Assembly (NCBI RefSeq): GCF_039535475.1 | Contig: NZ_BAAAXG010000026.1 | Location: forward strand, 3,033,501 to 3,097,500 | Direction of reading: 5' to 3' | Source: Streptomyces showdoensis | GTDB lineage: Bacteria > Actinomycetota > Actinomycetes > Streptomycetales > Streptomycetaceae | Length of the DNA stretch: 64,000 nt | Translations under genes and position numbers: made by a program | The notes under the pieces: generated by a model | Database searches by the model: none | The model's input: the letters and a program-made list of their open reading frames with translations, nothing else | Told to the model about the DNA's origin: nothing | Shown: positions 38,644 to 46,726 of the stretch, one piece after another | How the letters are laid out: each line of letters starts with the position of its first letter | Numbering within the stretch: position 1 is the stretch's first letter

Positions 38644-38686
38644 GGCGCGACCTCCGGATCCCCACCCGGAGGCCGCGCCCATTTTT
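38644..38686 (+). terminator. Orphan intrinsic terminator
   Basis: GGCGCGACCTCCGG (38644-38657) with CCGGAGGCCGCGCC (38666-38679), 13 of 14 paired, followed by ATTTTT. Confidence 0.75.
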
Positions 38687-38921
38687 CATCGGGCAGGTGA
38701 GCCGCAACCTCGCCGACCGCCGCCGGACGAGACGAAGCCCCCCACGGTCTTCGCCACGTCACCTCGGTCCTGAAGGTTTCCTGCCCGACACGCACAGCTT
38801 TTCGGTTGACCCGTGTTCGCCGCGAGGCTTTTCAAGTGTGGCTGAAACACCCTGGTAACGTGCAGTGATGCTGTGCATACTCGTCGTCGGGGGTGGTTGC
38901 GAGTGCACAGGTGGGGGTTCC

Positions 38922-39944
38922 ATGCTGCGGATTCATTTCAGCGGAAACGACTTGGCCGGGGTCCGGATGGCCGCCCGGCCGGACGTTCTCTGGGAAACGA
39001 TTCTCAGTTTTCACCGTTTAAGGGACCGACGTGGATCGGTGGTCTACCGCGAATGGCGGTCGGAAGCACGCATACGACTGGGCGCCGAGACCCGGCTGCT
39101 CGCCGCGCTCGTTCCGGGCCGCGGCTATTTCCCCGACTTCCTGACCCCGCCGCAGGGCATCCTGGGAGTCGATGAGGCCCTCGACGCCATCCGCGCCACC
39201 CCGCCCGGCCGCATCCACGCGGAGGTCGCCCTGCTGGGCGCCACCCGCGCCGGACGCCCCGCCGTGCCGGCCGCGCTGCGGGCCCTCGCGGAGGGCGCGT
39301 CGGAGCCCCTCGGGCGGCTCGTCGCGGCCCTCCGCGGCTACCACCGGGCCGCCGTCGAACCGTACTGGTCGCACATCCAGGCCCGGGTCGAGGCGGACCG
39401 GGCGCTGCGCGGGCGGGCCCTGCTCGACGGGGGCGCGGAGGAACTCCTGGCCTCGCTGCCGCCGATGCTCCGCTGGCGCAGCCCCGTCCTGGAGGCCGAC
39501 TACCCGGTCGAGCGGGACGTCCACCTCGACGGGCGAGGGCTGCTGCTCCAGCCCTCGTACTTCTGCCGCGGCACCCCGGTCGTGCTCCGCGACCCCGGGC
39601 TGCCGCCGGTGCTGGTCTATCCCGTCACCCACTCCGAGGCGCCGACCGTGCGCGAGCCGGGCCTGCCCTCGCTGGCCAAGCTCGTCGGGCACACCCGCTC
39701 CGCCGTCCTCAGCGCCATCGGCGACGGCGGCACCACCAGCGAACTGGCCCGCAGGGCGGGGGTCTCCCTCGCCTCCGCGAGCCAGCACGCGGGCGTGCTG
39801 CGCGAGGCCGGCCTGGTCGCCACGCTGCGCCACGGCAACGCGGTGCTGCACACCCTCACGCCGCTGGGCGCCGCCCTGCTCGGCGGCGCCCAGAGTCCCC
39901 GTGAGACGCGGTGCTACGCGCGGAACGGGCCGGTCACCTCGTAG
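38922..39944 (+). CDS. ArsR-type winged-helix regulator
   Basis: A 340-residue protein. The N-terminal 250 residues are the conserved Streptomyces domain starting MLRIHFSGNDLAGVRMAA. The C-terminal winged helix is clear: GHTRSAVLSAIGDGGTTSEL, ARRAGVSLASASQHAGVLRE, ATLRHGNAVLHTLTPLGAAL. Members often sit at metabolite or antibiotic genes and sense small ligands. It follows the orphan terminator region and overlaps the 3' end of the convergent PhoX-like gene by 31 bp. Confidence 0.88.
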   Translation: MLRIHFSGNDLAGVRMAARPDVLWETILSFHRLRDRRGSVVYREWRSEARIRLGAETRLLAALVPGRGYFPDFLTPPQGILGVDEALDAIRATPPGRIHAEVALLGATRAGRPAVPAALRALAEGASEPLGRLVAALRGYHRAAVEPYWSHIQARVEADRALRGRALLDGGAEELLASLPPMLRWRSPVLEADYPVERDVHLDGRGLLLQPSYFCRGTPVVLRDPGLPPVLVYPVTHSEAPTVREPGLPSLAKLVGHTRSAVLSAIGDGGTTSELARRAGVSLASASQHAGVLREAGLVATLRHGNAVLHTLTPLGAALLGGAQSPRETRCYARNGPVTS

Positions 39945-41071
39945 GTGATGCCGCCCGAGGAGCTGCCGCTGGTGCCGCGCTGACTGGAGAAGTACAGGCG
40001 CCGGCCGTCGGGGGAGAAGGCCGGTCCGGTGATCTCGGAGCCGGACTGGCCGGTGATCCGGAGGAAGGGCGCGACCACGTCGTCCGGCGTGATGACGCAG
40101 ATCTCCATGGTGCCGCCGTCCTCCGCGACGAACAGGTCGCCGGAGGAGGAGCCGGTGATGTTGTCGACCCCGGTGAGCGGCGCCCCGCCGCCGGTCACCA
40201 GCGAGTCGTCGTAGGCCAGTTCGTAGGTCCCGGCGGCGAGGTTCACCTGCCAGACCCGGTTGTCGCCCTTGGTGGTGAACCAGACGGTGTCGTCGGCGTA
40301 GTGGCAGCCCTCGCCGCCGTTGAAGCGCTTGGCGCCGGAGACCTGGCCGCGGGTGGCGGTCGGGGAGCCGTCCGGGTCGGGCACGGTCTGCCAGGTGAAG
40401 CCGCCCGAGGTCGCGGTGCCGGCCTTGAGGACCTGCAGGGTGCCGGCGGACAGGTCGCCCCAGGTGGTGGGGAGGAAGCGGTAGAAGCAGCCGTCGGTCT
40501 CGTCCTCGGTCAGGTAGACCGCCCGGCGGACCGGGTCGGCCGCGGCCGCCTCGTGCTTGAACCGGCCCATGGCGTCCCGGCGGTAGGCGGTGCCGCCCCA
40601 CGGGTTCGACTCGTAGACGTAGCCCAGCGACACCTCCTCGCAGGACAGCCAGGTGTTCCACGGGGTCTTGCCGCCCGCGCAGTTCTGCCGGGTGCCGGAC
40701 AGGATGCGGTAGGCGCCGGTGATGCCGCCGGAGGCGTCGAAGCGCACCGCGCTCGCGCCGCCGCTCGGGTTGATCTCCGAGTTCGAGACGTAGATCCAGC
40801 CCGTCCCGTCGGCGAAGCAGGCGCCGCCGTCGGGCGCGCTGTGCCACAGGTACGAGGTGCCCGCGACCGCCTGGCCGGACCGGGCCACGACCCGGCTGGT
40901 GAATCCGGTGGGCAGCTGGATGCCGTTCGCGTCCGCGGCGCCGAGCGCCCCGTACGGACCGACCCCGGGCTGGGCGGGCGCGGCGAAGGCCGCCCCGCGC
41001 CACAAGGTGCCGCCGAAGGCGGCGGCCGACGTGCCGATGACCGCTCCACGCAGGAAACTGCGTCGCTCCAC
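39914..41071 (-). CDS. PhoX-like (DUF839) secreted protein, Tat substrate
   Basis: A 385-residue exported protein. Twin-arginine signal MERRSFLRGAVIGTSAAAFGG. The mature part has beta-propeller character of the PhoX/DUF839 family: LPTGFTSRVVARSGQ, YVSNSEINPSGGASAVRF, TPWNTWLSCEEV (family signature), VYLTEDETDGCFYRFLP, GGEGCHYADDTVWFTTKGD, FSPDGRRLYFSSQRG. Related enzymes are calcium-dependent alkaline phosphatases; phosphatase activity is not shown by these residues alone. Confidence 0.88.
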   Translation of the reverse strand: MERRSFLRGAVIGTSAAAFGGTLWRGAAFAAPAQPGVGPYGALGAADANGIQLPTGFTSRVVARSGQAVAGTSYLWHSAPDGGACFADGTGWIYVSNSEINPSGGASAVRFDASGGITGAYRILSGTRQNCAGGKTPWNTWLSCEEVSLGYVYESNPWGGTAYRRDAMGRFKHEAAAADPVRRAVYLTEDETDGCFYRFLPTTWGDLSAGTLQVLKAGTATSGGFTWQTVPDPDGSPTATRGQVSGAKRFNGGEGCHYADDTVWFTTKGDNRVWQVNLAAGTYELAYDDSLVTGGGAPLTGVDNITGSSSGDLFVAEDGGTMEICVITPDDVVAPFLRITGQSGSEITGPAFSPDGRRLYFSSQRGTSGSSSGGITYEVTGPFRA

Positions 41072-41200
41072 GTTCCACTCCTGATGCGAGGTGTGAACCG
41101 CCCCGCCGCACCGGTCGGCGACGGGGTCGCGCGCCTCCGGAACCTAGGAGGGCGGAATTGCCCGGGCGCCAACGGCCGGTGACGGGGGAACGGCGGGGGC

Positions 41201-41230
41201 GGGGCCGGTCGGGGCCGGTCGGGGCCGGTC
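41201..41230 (+). repeat. Three tandem GGGGCCGGTC units
   Basis: A perfect 10-bp unit at 41201, 41211 and 41221, between two divergent secreted-protein genes. Confidence 0.8.
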
Positions 41231-41295
41231 GGGGAGGAGATCGACTTCTGACGTAGCCTCCTCCTCCGGAACACCGAGACGAGGGGGAGTGCGAC

Positions 41296-42879
41296 GTGGA
41301 ACGTCGTTCGTTGATGCTGGCCATGGGCGGGTTCGTGGGAGCCCTGGGAGGCGGTGTCCTCGGTGCGGGGCCGGCCGCCGCGGCCGTGACCGGCGGCGGG
41401 ACCGTCGTCGACGTCACCGCCCACGGGGCCAAGGGCGACGGGACCGCCGACGACACGGCCGCGTTCAAGAGCGCGCTCGTCGCCCTGAAGGCCGTGGCGG
41501 GTCCGGCGACCCTGCTGATACCGCCGGGCACGTACCGCACCGGTGCCGGGCTCGTCGTCGGCGCCGGGACCACCGTCTCCGCGTACGGCGCCCGCATCGT
41601 CCGGACCGGCAACAACGGCGGCCTGCTGAAGAACTTCGACTCCGTCACGCCCGTGTACGGGTACCAGGGCGCGGGCTCGATCGCCGTCCTCGGCGGCACC
41701 TGGGACATGCGCGGCGGCGTCTTCAGCACCCAGAGCGACGCCATCGGCTTCGCCCACTGCGAGGGCGTGCTGATCAAGGACTGCACCTTCGTCGACACCC
41801 CGTCCGCGCACGCCATCGAGCTGAACGCGGTGAAGAACGCGGCCGTCGTGAACTGCGTCTTCGACGGGCACCACCCGGGCGACGGGGCGAGCCTCACCAT
41901 GAAGGAGGCCGTCCAGATCACCTGCGCCACCGAGGGCAACCTGCCGGCCCCCGCGTACGACGCCACCCCCTGCGAGGACGTCCTCATCACCGGCTGCACC
42001 CTGCGCCCCGGCACGACGACCGGGCCGTTCGGCGCGCTGTGCGGGGACCACTGGGGCGCCAAGGGCGTCTCCCACCGGCGGATCCGGGTCATCGGCAACA
42101 CCGTCGAGAAGAGCGGCGCCTACGGCATCCGGGCCGCCGACTGGCAGGACTCGGTCATCGCGGACAACGTGATCAGCGGTACCGCCTCGCACGCGGTCTA
42201 CCTCAACTCGCCCCAGGGCAACGCCCTCAGCGGCATCACCGTCACCGGCAACACCATCCGCGACGTCGAGGGGAGCGGCGGCATCTCGGTCACCGTCGGC
42301 ACCGGCGGCGCCCGCCACCGGTCCGTCACCGTCAGCGGCAACACGATCACGTCGGTCAAGGGCGAGGCCGGGATCTACGCGACGCAGACCGACGGCCTCA
42401 CCATCAGCCGCAACACCGTCACCACCACCTTGCGCACCAGCCCCACCGGCAACTGCCAGGCCATCCACGTCCAGAACTCCCCGAACGCGATCGTCACCGG
42501 CAACAGCGTCTCCGACGTCCAGGGCGACGGCATCGGCGTGGACTCCGCCGCCACCGGCACCCTCGTCGCCGACAACACGATCCTCACCACCACCGGCCAC
42601 GGCATCAGCGCGGGCGTCGGCGGCGCCACCCTGCGCGGCAACCGGATCACCGGCGCCGCGACCTACGCCGTGCGCGTCGGCGGGAACGCGGCCGGGACCT
42701 TCGTCCAGGGCAACACCGTCGGCACCGTCACCGGCGGCGCCTCCGGGGTCGCGATCGGCGTCATGGCGGGCTCCACCGACACCTGGGTGGTCGGCAACGA
42801 CCTCACCGGACGGGGCGCCGGCGTGCCCGCGATCGTCGACTCGGGGACCGGGACGACGGCCGTCCAGAACGCGGTCTGA
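41296..42879 (+). CDS. Secreted right-handed beta-helix protein (pectate-lyase superfamily)
   Basis: A 527-residue protein. Signal with MERRSLMLAMGGFVGALGG, possibly Tat, cleaved near AAAA at residue 34. It begins with the polysaccharide-lyase type entry VDVTAHGAKGDGTADDTAAF. A long right-handed helix of NxI/GNTI rungs follows (IRVIGNTVEKSGAYGI, ITVTGNTIRDVEGSGGI, VTVSGNTITSVKGEAGIYA, IVTGNSVSDVQGDGIGV). It probably binds or cleaves a polysaccharide. Start GTG 41296 with GAGGGGG upstream; there is no wall anchor. Confidence 0.85.
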   Translation: MERRSLMLAMGGFVGALGGGVLGAGPAAAAVTGGGTVVDVTAHGAKGDGTADDTAAFKSALVALKAVAGPATLLIPPGTYRTGAGLVVGAGTTVSAYGARIVRTGNNGGLLKNFDSVTPVYGYQGAGSIAVLGGTWDMRGGVFSTQSDAIGFAHCEGVLIKDCTFVDTPSAHAIELNAVKNAAVVNCVFDGHHPGDGASLTMKEAVQITCATEGNLPAPAYDATPCEDVLITGCTLRPGTTTGPFGALCGDHWGAKGVSHRRIRVIGNTVEKSGAYGIRAADWQDSVIADNVISGTASHAVYLNSPQGNALSGITVTGNTIRDVEGSGGISVTVGTGGARHRSVTVSGNTITSVKGEAGIYATQTDGLTISRNTVTTTLRTSPTGNCQAIHVQNSPNAIVTGNSVSDVQGDGIGVDSAATGTLVADNTILTTTGHGISAGVGGATLRGNRITGAATYAVRVGGNAAGTFVQGNTVGTVTGGASGVAIGVMAGSTDTWVVGNDLTGRGAGVPAIVDSGTGTTAVQNAV

Positions 42880-42998
42880 GACCGGTCGGAAAAAACTCCG
42901 GGCGTGGCGATGAGTTTCCCCGCCGCGCCCGGTCTTCACTCTCGTAAGCGCCACTACGGAACAGACAGACCCGTACGGAACGGAAGAGAGACGACACC

Positions 42999-43409
42999 AT
43001 GGCTCAGATGATCTTCGTGAACCTGCCCGCACAGGACCTCGACGCCACCAAGGCCTTCTGGAACAAGCTGGGCTTCTCCTTCAACCCGCAGTTCTCGGAC
43101 GACTCGACCGGCTGTCTGGTGATCAGCGACACGATCTTCGCGATGCTGCTCACCGAGGAGAAGTTCCGCTCCTTCACCGCGCCGGGCAAGGAGATCTCCG
43201 ACGCGACGAAGAGCACCGAGGTGCTGATCACGCTCAGCCGGGACAGCCGCGAGGCCGTCGACGAGCTGGCCGACGCGGCGCTCGCCGCGGGCGGCGGCGC
43301 GGCGAAGGAGCCGCTCGACCACGGCTTCATGTACGGGCGTTCCTTCACCGACCTGGACGGCCACCACTGGGAGGTCTTCTGGATGGACCCGGCCGCCGTC
43401 CAGGGCTGA
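42999..43409 (+). CDS. VOC-superfamily (glyoxalase-like) protein
   Basis: A 136-residue two-module VOC protein: FVNLPAQDLDATKAFWNKLGFSFNPQF opening (trimmed: NLPAQDLDATKAFWNKLGF), then YGRSFTDLDGHHWEVFWMDP at the end with the metal-ligand-like E. The start has GGAAGAGAG 7 bases upstream. Substrate unknown. Confidence 0.88.
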   Translation: MAQMIFVNLPAQDLDATKAFWNKLGFSFNPQFSDDSTGCLVISDTIFAMLLTEEKFRSFTAPGKEISDATKSTEVLITLSRDSREAVDELADAALAAGGGAAKEPLDHGFMYGRSFTDLDGHHWEVFWMDPAAVQG

Positions 43410-43418
43410 GCCCCGGAG

Positions 43419-43473
43419 CGGGTCCGGGCGGGCCGGCCGGTCCGCCCGCCCGCCCGGTCGGGCGCCGGACCCG
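43419..43473. terminator. Bidirectional terminator between the VOC and SDR genes
   Basis: The outer arms CGGGTCCGG (43419-43427) and CCGGACCCG (43465-43473) enclose further GC-rich complementary sequence. Confidence 0.45.
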
Positions 43474-43489
43474 GCCTCCGCCGCCGGCG

Positions 43490-44254
43490 TCAGGCGGAGA
43501 CGCCGCCGTCCACGACCAGGTCCGCCCCGACCGTCGAACCGGCCGCGTCGGAGGCCAGGTGCAGCACCGCCGCCGCCACCTCCGCCGCCGAGGAGATCCG
43601 CCCCAGCGGCGACTCCTCCTTCATCCGCACCGCCCGCTCGGCCTCCGTCTCGCCGGGCCGCAGCGACATCGAGGACTCCGAGGCCCCCGGGCTGACCGCG
43701 TTGATCCGGATCCCGTCGGCGACGTGGTCGAGGGCGGCGGCCCGGGTGAGCGCGGAGACCGCGGCCTTGGAGACCTGGTAGCCGAAGACGCCCGGGATGC
43801 GCACGTGCGGGCCCAGGTTGGACGAGATGTTGACGATCGCCCCGCCGCCGTGGGCGCGCATGTGGGCGACCTCGGCCTGGAGCGCGTGCAGCACGCCGGT
43901 GACGTTGACGTCGAGGAGGGTGTGCCAGTCCTCCAGGGGGAAGTCGGCCGCCGCGTGGCCGCCGCGGAACACCCCCGCGTTGTTCACGGCGACGTCGAGT
44001 CCGCCGAAGGCCGCGACCGTCGCGTCCACCAGGCGCCGCACGGACGCGGCGTCCGCCACGTCGGCGGTGAAGGCGGCGGCGGTGCCGCCCGCGGCCTCGA
44101 TCAGCGCCACGGTCCCGTCGAGGGTGGCGGCGCTGCGGCCGGCGACGGCGACCTTCGCGCCCTCGGCGGCGAAGGCGAGCGCGATGGCCCGGCCGAGGCC
44201 GGTCCCGGCGCCGGTGACGAGGACGGTGCGGTCGGTGAATCGGGCGGACGTCAT
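43490..44254 (-). CDS. SDR-family oxidoreductase
   Basis: A 254-residue classical short-chain dehydrogenase. Cofactor motif TGAGTGLGRAIA, NNAG in AVNNAGVF, catalytic Ser in NISSN, Tyr-x-x-x-Lys as YQVSK, and the end SDAAGSTVGADLVVDGG. ATG 44254 is preceded by AGGAG. It follows the MFS gene by 38 bp in a TetR-controlled unit. Confidence 0.93.
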   Translation of the reverse strand: MTSARFTDRTVLVTGAGTGLGRAIALAFAAEGAKVAVAGRSAATLDGTVALIEAAGGTAAAFTADVADAASVRRLVDATVAAFGGLDVAVNNAGVFRGGHAAADFPLEDWHTLLDVNVTGVLHALQAEVAHMRAHGGGAIVNISSNLGPHVRIPGVFGYQVSKAAVSALTRAAALDHVADGIRINAVSPGASESSMSLRPGETEAERAVRMKEESPLGRISSAAEVAAAVLHLASDAAGSTVGADLVVDGGVSA

Positions 44255-44292
44255 GGTGACTCCTGGGTGGGAAGGGTGTGGTCGGGGGACGT

Positions 44293-45672
44293 TCACTGGG
44301 TACGGGCGGCCGCCGCGGCCAGGGCCGCGAAGCCGAGGGCCGTCGCCGCCAGCGAGGCGGCGTCCGTGCCGAGGGTCAGCACGGCGGCGAAGACGACGGT
44401 GGGGCCCAGCTCCATGGCGGTGTTCAGGACGCCGCCGGCGAGGCCGCCCTGCCGGGCCGGGACCCCTTCGGTGGCCAGGACGCTCGACCCGGCGAAGGAG
44501 ACCGCCGCACCGGCCGGGAGCAGCAGCAGGCCGGGCAGCAGCCCGTGGGCGTAGGGCACCGCCGGGTCGAAGCCGGTGGCCGCCAGCAGCCCGAGGCCCA
44601 CGGCGCCGGTGCCGAGCCCGGCGGCGGTCGCGCGCCCCGCCCCGTACCGCCGGATCAGCGGCCCGGCGGCCCGGCCGGCGAGCAGCAGCGCGGCGGCGAA
44701 GGGCACGAAGGCGCCCGAGGTGCGCAGCGCGGACCAGCCGCGCCCCTCCTGGAGTCCGAGCGACAGCAGGACGAAGACGCCCGCGGTGCCGGCGGCGGTG
44801 AGTGCGACGCCGGCCAGTCCCAGGCCCCGCCGCCGGTCGCGCAGGAAGGCGGGCGGCAGGAGCGGGTCGGCGGTCCGCCGCTCGACGAGTGCGAAGCCCG
44901 CGAGCAGCGCCACTCCGCCGAGCAGCGGGACGAGGACGGCGGCCGAGCCCCAGGGGCGGGCGTCGGTCAGCACGAGCCCGTAACTGGCGAGGGTGATCCC
45001 GGTGGTGGCGAGCAGCGCTCCGGGGAGGTCGAGCCCGCGGGCGGCGCCCTGCTCCGTGGCGGGCGGCAGCAGGTGCCGCCCGAGGAGCAGTGCGGCGGCC
45101 GTGACCGCGACGGGGACGGCGAAGCTCCAGCGCCAGGAGGCGGCGGCCGAGATCACCCCGGAGAGCAGGTTGCCCGCGGTCGCGCCCAGGACGGAGAGCC
45201 CGCCCCAGGTCGCCATGGCCCGGCCGTACGCGGCGGGCGCCGGATACAGGTCCCGCAGCACCCCCATGGCCGCGGGCGCGACGAGCGCGGCGCCGAGTCC
45301 CTGGGCGAACCGGGCGGCGAGCAGCGTGCCGTAGCCGGGGGCGAGCGGGGCGAGGGCGGAGGCGGCGCCGTAGACGAGGAGCCCCGCGGTCAGTGCCCGG
45401 CGCCCGCCGCAGCGGTCGGCCAGCCGGCCGCCGAAGAGCAGCAGTCCGGCGAAGGCCAGTCCGTACGCGGCGCTGAGCAGGATCAGGTCGGCCCGGTCCA
45501 GGCGCAGTTCGGCGCCGATCCGGGGCAGCGGCACGGCGAGCGAGGCGAGGGTGAAGATCAGCGTCGCCTGGACGGTGCCGAGGAGGGCGAAGGCGGGGCC
45601 GGGGCGCCGCCGCGCCGGAGGCGGTGCGGGCGACGGGGCCGGTGGGGCCTTCGCCGTGGTGGTACTGGGCAT
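44293..45672 (-). CDS. MFS transporter controlled by the adjacent TetR
   Basis: A 459-residue 14-helix exporter: TLASLAVPLPRIGAELRLDR, FGGRLADRCGGRRAL (motif A), GGLSVLGATAGNLLSGVISA (motif C), RQGGLAGGVLNTAMELGPTV. A Pro/Ala-rich cytoplasmic N-terminus precedes helix 1. The first gene of the MFS-SDR unit; an operator-like palindrome lies 26-37 bp upstream. Confidence 0.92.
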   Translation of the reverse strand: MPSTTTAKAPPAPSPAPPPARRRPGPAFALLGTVQATLIFTLASLAVPLPRIGAELRLDRADLILLSAAYGLAFAGLLLFGGRLADRCGGRRALTAGLLVYGAASALAPLAPGYGTLLAARFAQGLGAALVAPAAMGVLRDLYPAPAAYGRAMATWGGLSVLGATAGNLLSGVISAAASWRWSFAVPVAVTAAALLLGRHLLPPATEQGAARGLDLPGALLATTGITLASYGLVLTDARPWGSAAVLVPLLGGVALLAGFALVERRTADPLLPPAFLRDRRRGLGLAGVALTAAGTAGVFVLLSLGLQEGRGWSALRTSGAFVPFAAALLLAGRAAGPLIRRYGAGRATAAGLGTGAVGLGLLAATGFDPAVPYAHGLLPGLLLLPAGAAVSFAGSSVLATEGVPARQGGLAGGVLNTAMELGPTVVFAAVLTLGTDAASLAATALGFAALAAAAARTQ

Positions 45673-45697
45673 GAACCCCCCCTTGTAATGGACCGTA

Positions 45698-45709
45698 CAT
45701 TCCAGAATG
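45698..45709. promoter_or_regulatory. Operator CATTCCAGAATG upstream of the MFS gene
   Basis: A perfect 12-bp palindrome flanked by GGAC...GTCC. Extended to CATTCCAGAATGG it matches 11 of 13 bases with CGTTCCAGAAAGG ahead of the TetR gene. Confidence 0.6.
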
Positions 45710-45761
45710 GAGTCCGAAGAGAAGGGCGCCGGATCGGCGCCCCCTCCCGGTCGTGCGGGTG

Positions 45762-46346
45762 TCAGTCGAGCAGCGTCAGGGCCTGTTCCGCCGCGTCGTG
45801 CACCCGGCCCGGGTCGCTCGACGCCTTGCCGACCACCCGCAGGCCCTGCAGCAGGACCAGCAGCATCCGCGCCAGCGCCCGAGGGTCCCGGTCGGCCGGG
45901 AGCTCCCCCTGCGCCACGGCCCGCGCGAGCGCCGCGTGCAGCAGCGTCTCCAGCTGCTCCCAGCTGCGCTCCACGCGGCGGGCCACGCCGGCGTCGTGCG
46001 GGCCCAGTTCGGCGGCCGAGTTGGTGACCAGGCAGCCGCGCAGCCGGGTCTCGTCCGCGCCGGACTCGGCGGCGAAGCGGCGCACCAGGCCGCGGACGGC
46101 CGGCAGGGCGGGCCCCGGCGCCGACAGCTCCGCGAACAGGCGCGGGTCCTGCGTCTGCGCGTACCGCTCCATCGCCTTCAGGTACAGCTCGTGCTTGTTG
46201 CCGAAGGTCGCGTAGAGGCTCGCGCGGCCGATGCCGAGGTGCTCGACCAGGTCGGCCATGCTCGTCGCCTCGTAGCCCCGGGCCCAGAACAGGTCGAGGG
46301 CCGAGCGGAGCGCCGCGTCCGGGTCGAATTCCTTCGTTCTGGCCAT
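45762..46346 (-). CDS. TetR-family regulator of the MFS-SDR unit
   Basis: A 194-residue repressor: ALRSALDLFWARGYEATSMA, DLVEHLGIGRASLYATFGNK is the HTH. The C-terminal domain carries the TetR_C ligand fold with RLRGCLVTNSAAELGPHDAG. It lies directly upstream of the MFS gene on the same strand; operator copies occur before both, so it likely autoregulates. Confidence 0.92.
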   Translation of the reverse strand: MARTKEFDPDAALRSALDLFWARGYEATSMADLVEHLGIGRASLYATFGNKHELYLKAMERYAQTQDPRLFAELSAPGPALPAVRGLVRRFAAESGADETRLRGCLVTNSAAELGPHDAGVARRVERSWEQLETLLHAALARAVAQGELPADRDPRALARMLLVLLQGLRVVGKASSDPGRVHDAAEQALTLLD

Positions 46347-46361
46347 GCGGAGGACGCTACG

Positions 46362-46374
46362 CCTTTCTGGAACG
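46362..46374 (-). promoter_or_regulatory. Second operator copy, upstream of the TetR gene
   Basis: On the minus strand CGTTCCAGAAAGG, 16 bp before the TetR ATG, matching the MFS operator at 11 of 13 positions. Confidence 0.5.
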
Positions 46375-46375
46375 A

Positions 46376-46726
46376 TCAGTCAATAGGCTGGCCCTCCGGG
46401 GAGGCGACGCGGACCCGGTACACCGCCACCGCCACCTCCTCGTCGTCCAGGCACCGGCCCGTCTCCAGGTCGAAGCGCTGCTTCAGCAGCGGCGAGGCGA
46501 CGAAGGGGCGCCCGCCCGCGGAGCCGGTCAGCCCGCGCGACAGCACCTGCGCGCCCGTGAACGGGTCCCGGTTGTCGATCGCGTACGTCCGGCCCGCGCG
46601 GTCCCGGAAGACCGCGGCCTGCCGGCCGTCCGGCAGCAGGGCCGCCACGCCCCGGCCCGGGGTGAGCCGGCGCTCCTCGCAGACCGGCGTCCACGCGCCT
46701 TCGGAGTGGGAGAGTTCGAGCATCAT
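46376..46726 (-). CDS. nirD: Nitrite reductase small subunit
   Basis: A 116-residue Rieske-fold subunit of assimilatory NADH nitrite reductase. Typical NirD order: W-T-P-V-C-EERRL entry, GVAALLPDGRQAAVF, YAIDNRDPFTGAQVLSRGL, SPLLKQRFDLETGRCLDD. NirD of this type has lost the Rieske cluster ligands, as here. The start overlaps the nirB stop (ATGA). Confidence 0.94.
   Translation of the reverse strand: MMLELSHSEGAWTPVCEERRLTPGRGVAALLPDGRQAAVFRDRAGRTYAIDNRDPFTGAQVLSRGLTGSAGGRPFVASPLLKQRFDLETGRCLDDEEVAVAVYRVRVASPEGQPID

Larger units (their letters stand above)
38314..38921 (+). other. 608-bp intergenic region, AT-rich island with TTGAAC repeats
   Basis: No supported protein gene. It holds the ppdK terminators. 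A 130-bp AT-richer stretch (about 38510-38640) follows, with four TTGAAC/GTTCAA elements (near 38535, 38578, 38606 and 38620; GTTCAA-ACGACG-TTGAAC is an inverted pair). That stretch is closed by a hairpin with a T5 tract. A terminator with no gene before it suggests a short untranslated transcript. Small reading frames of about 60 codons exist but look like chance. Confidence 0.5.
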
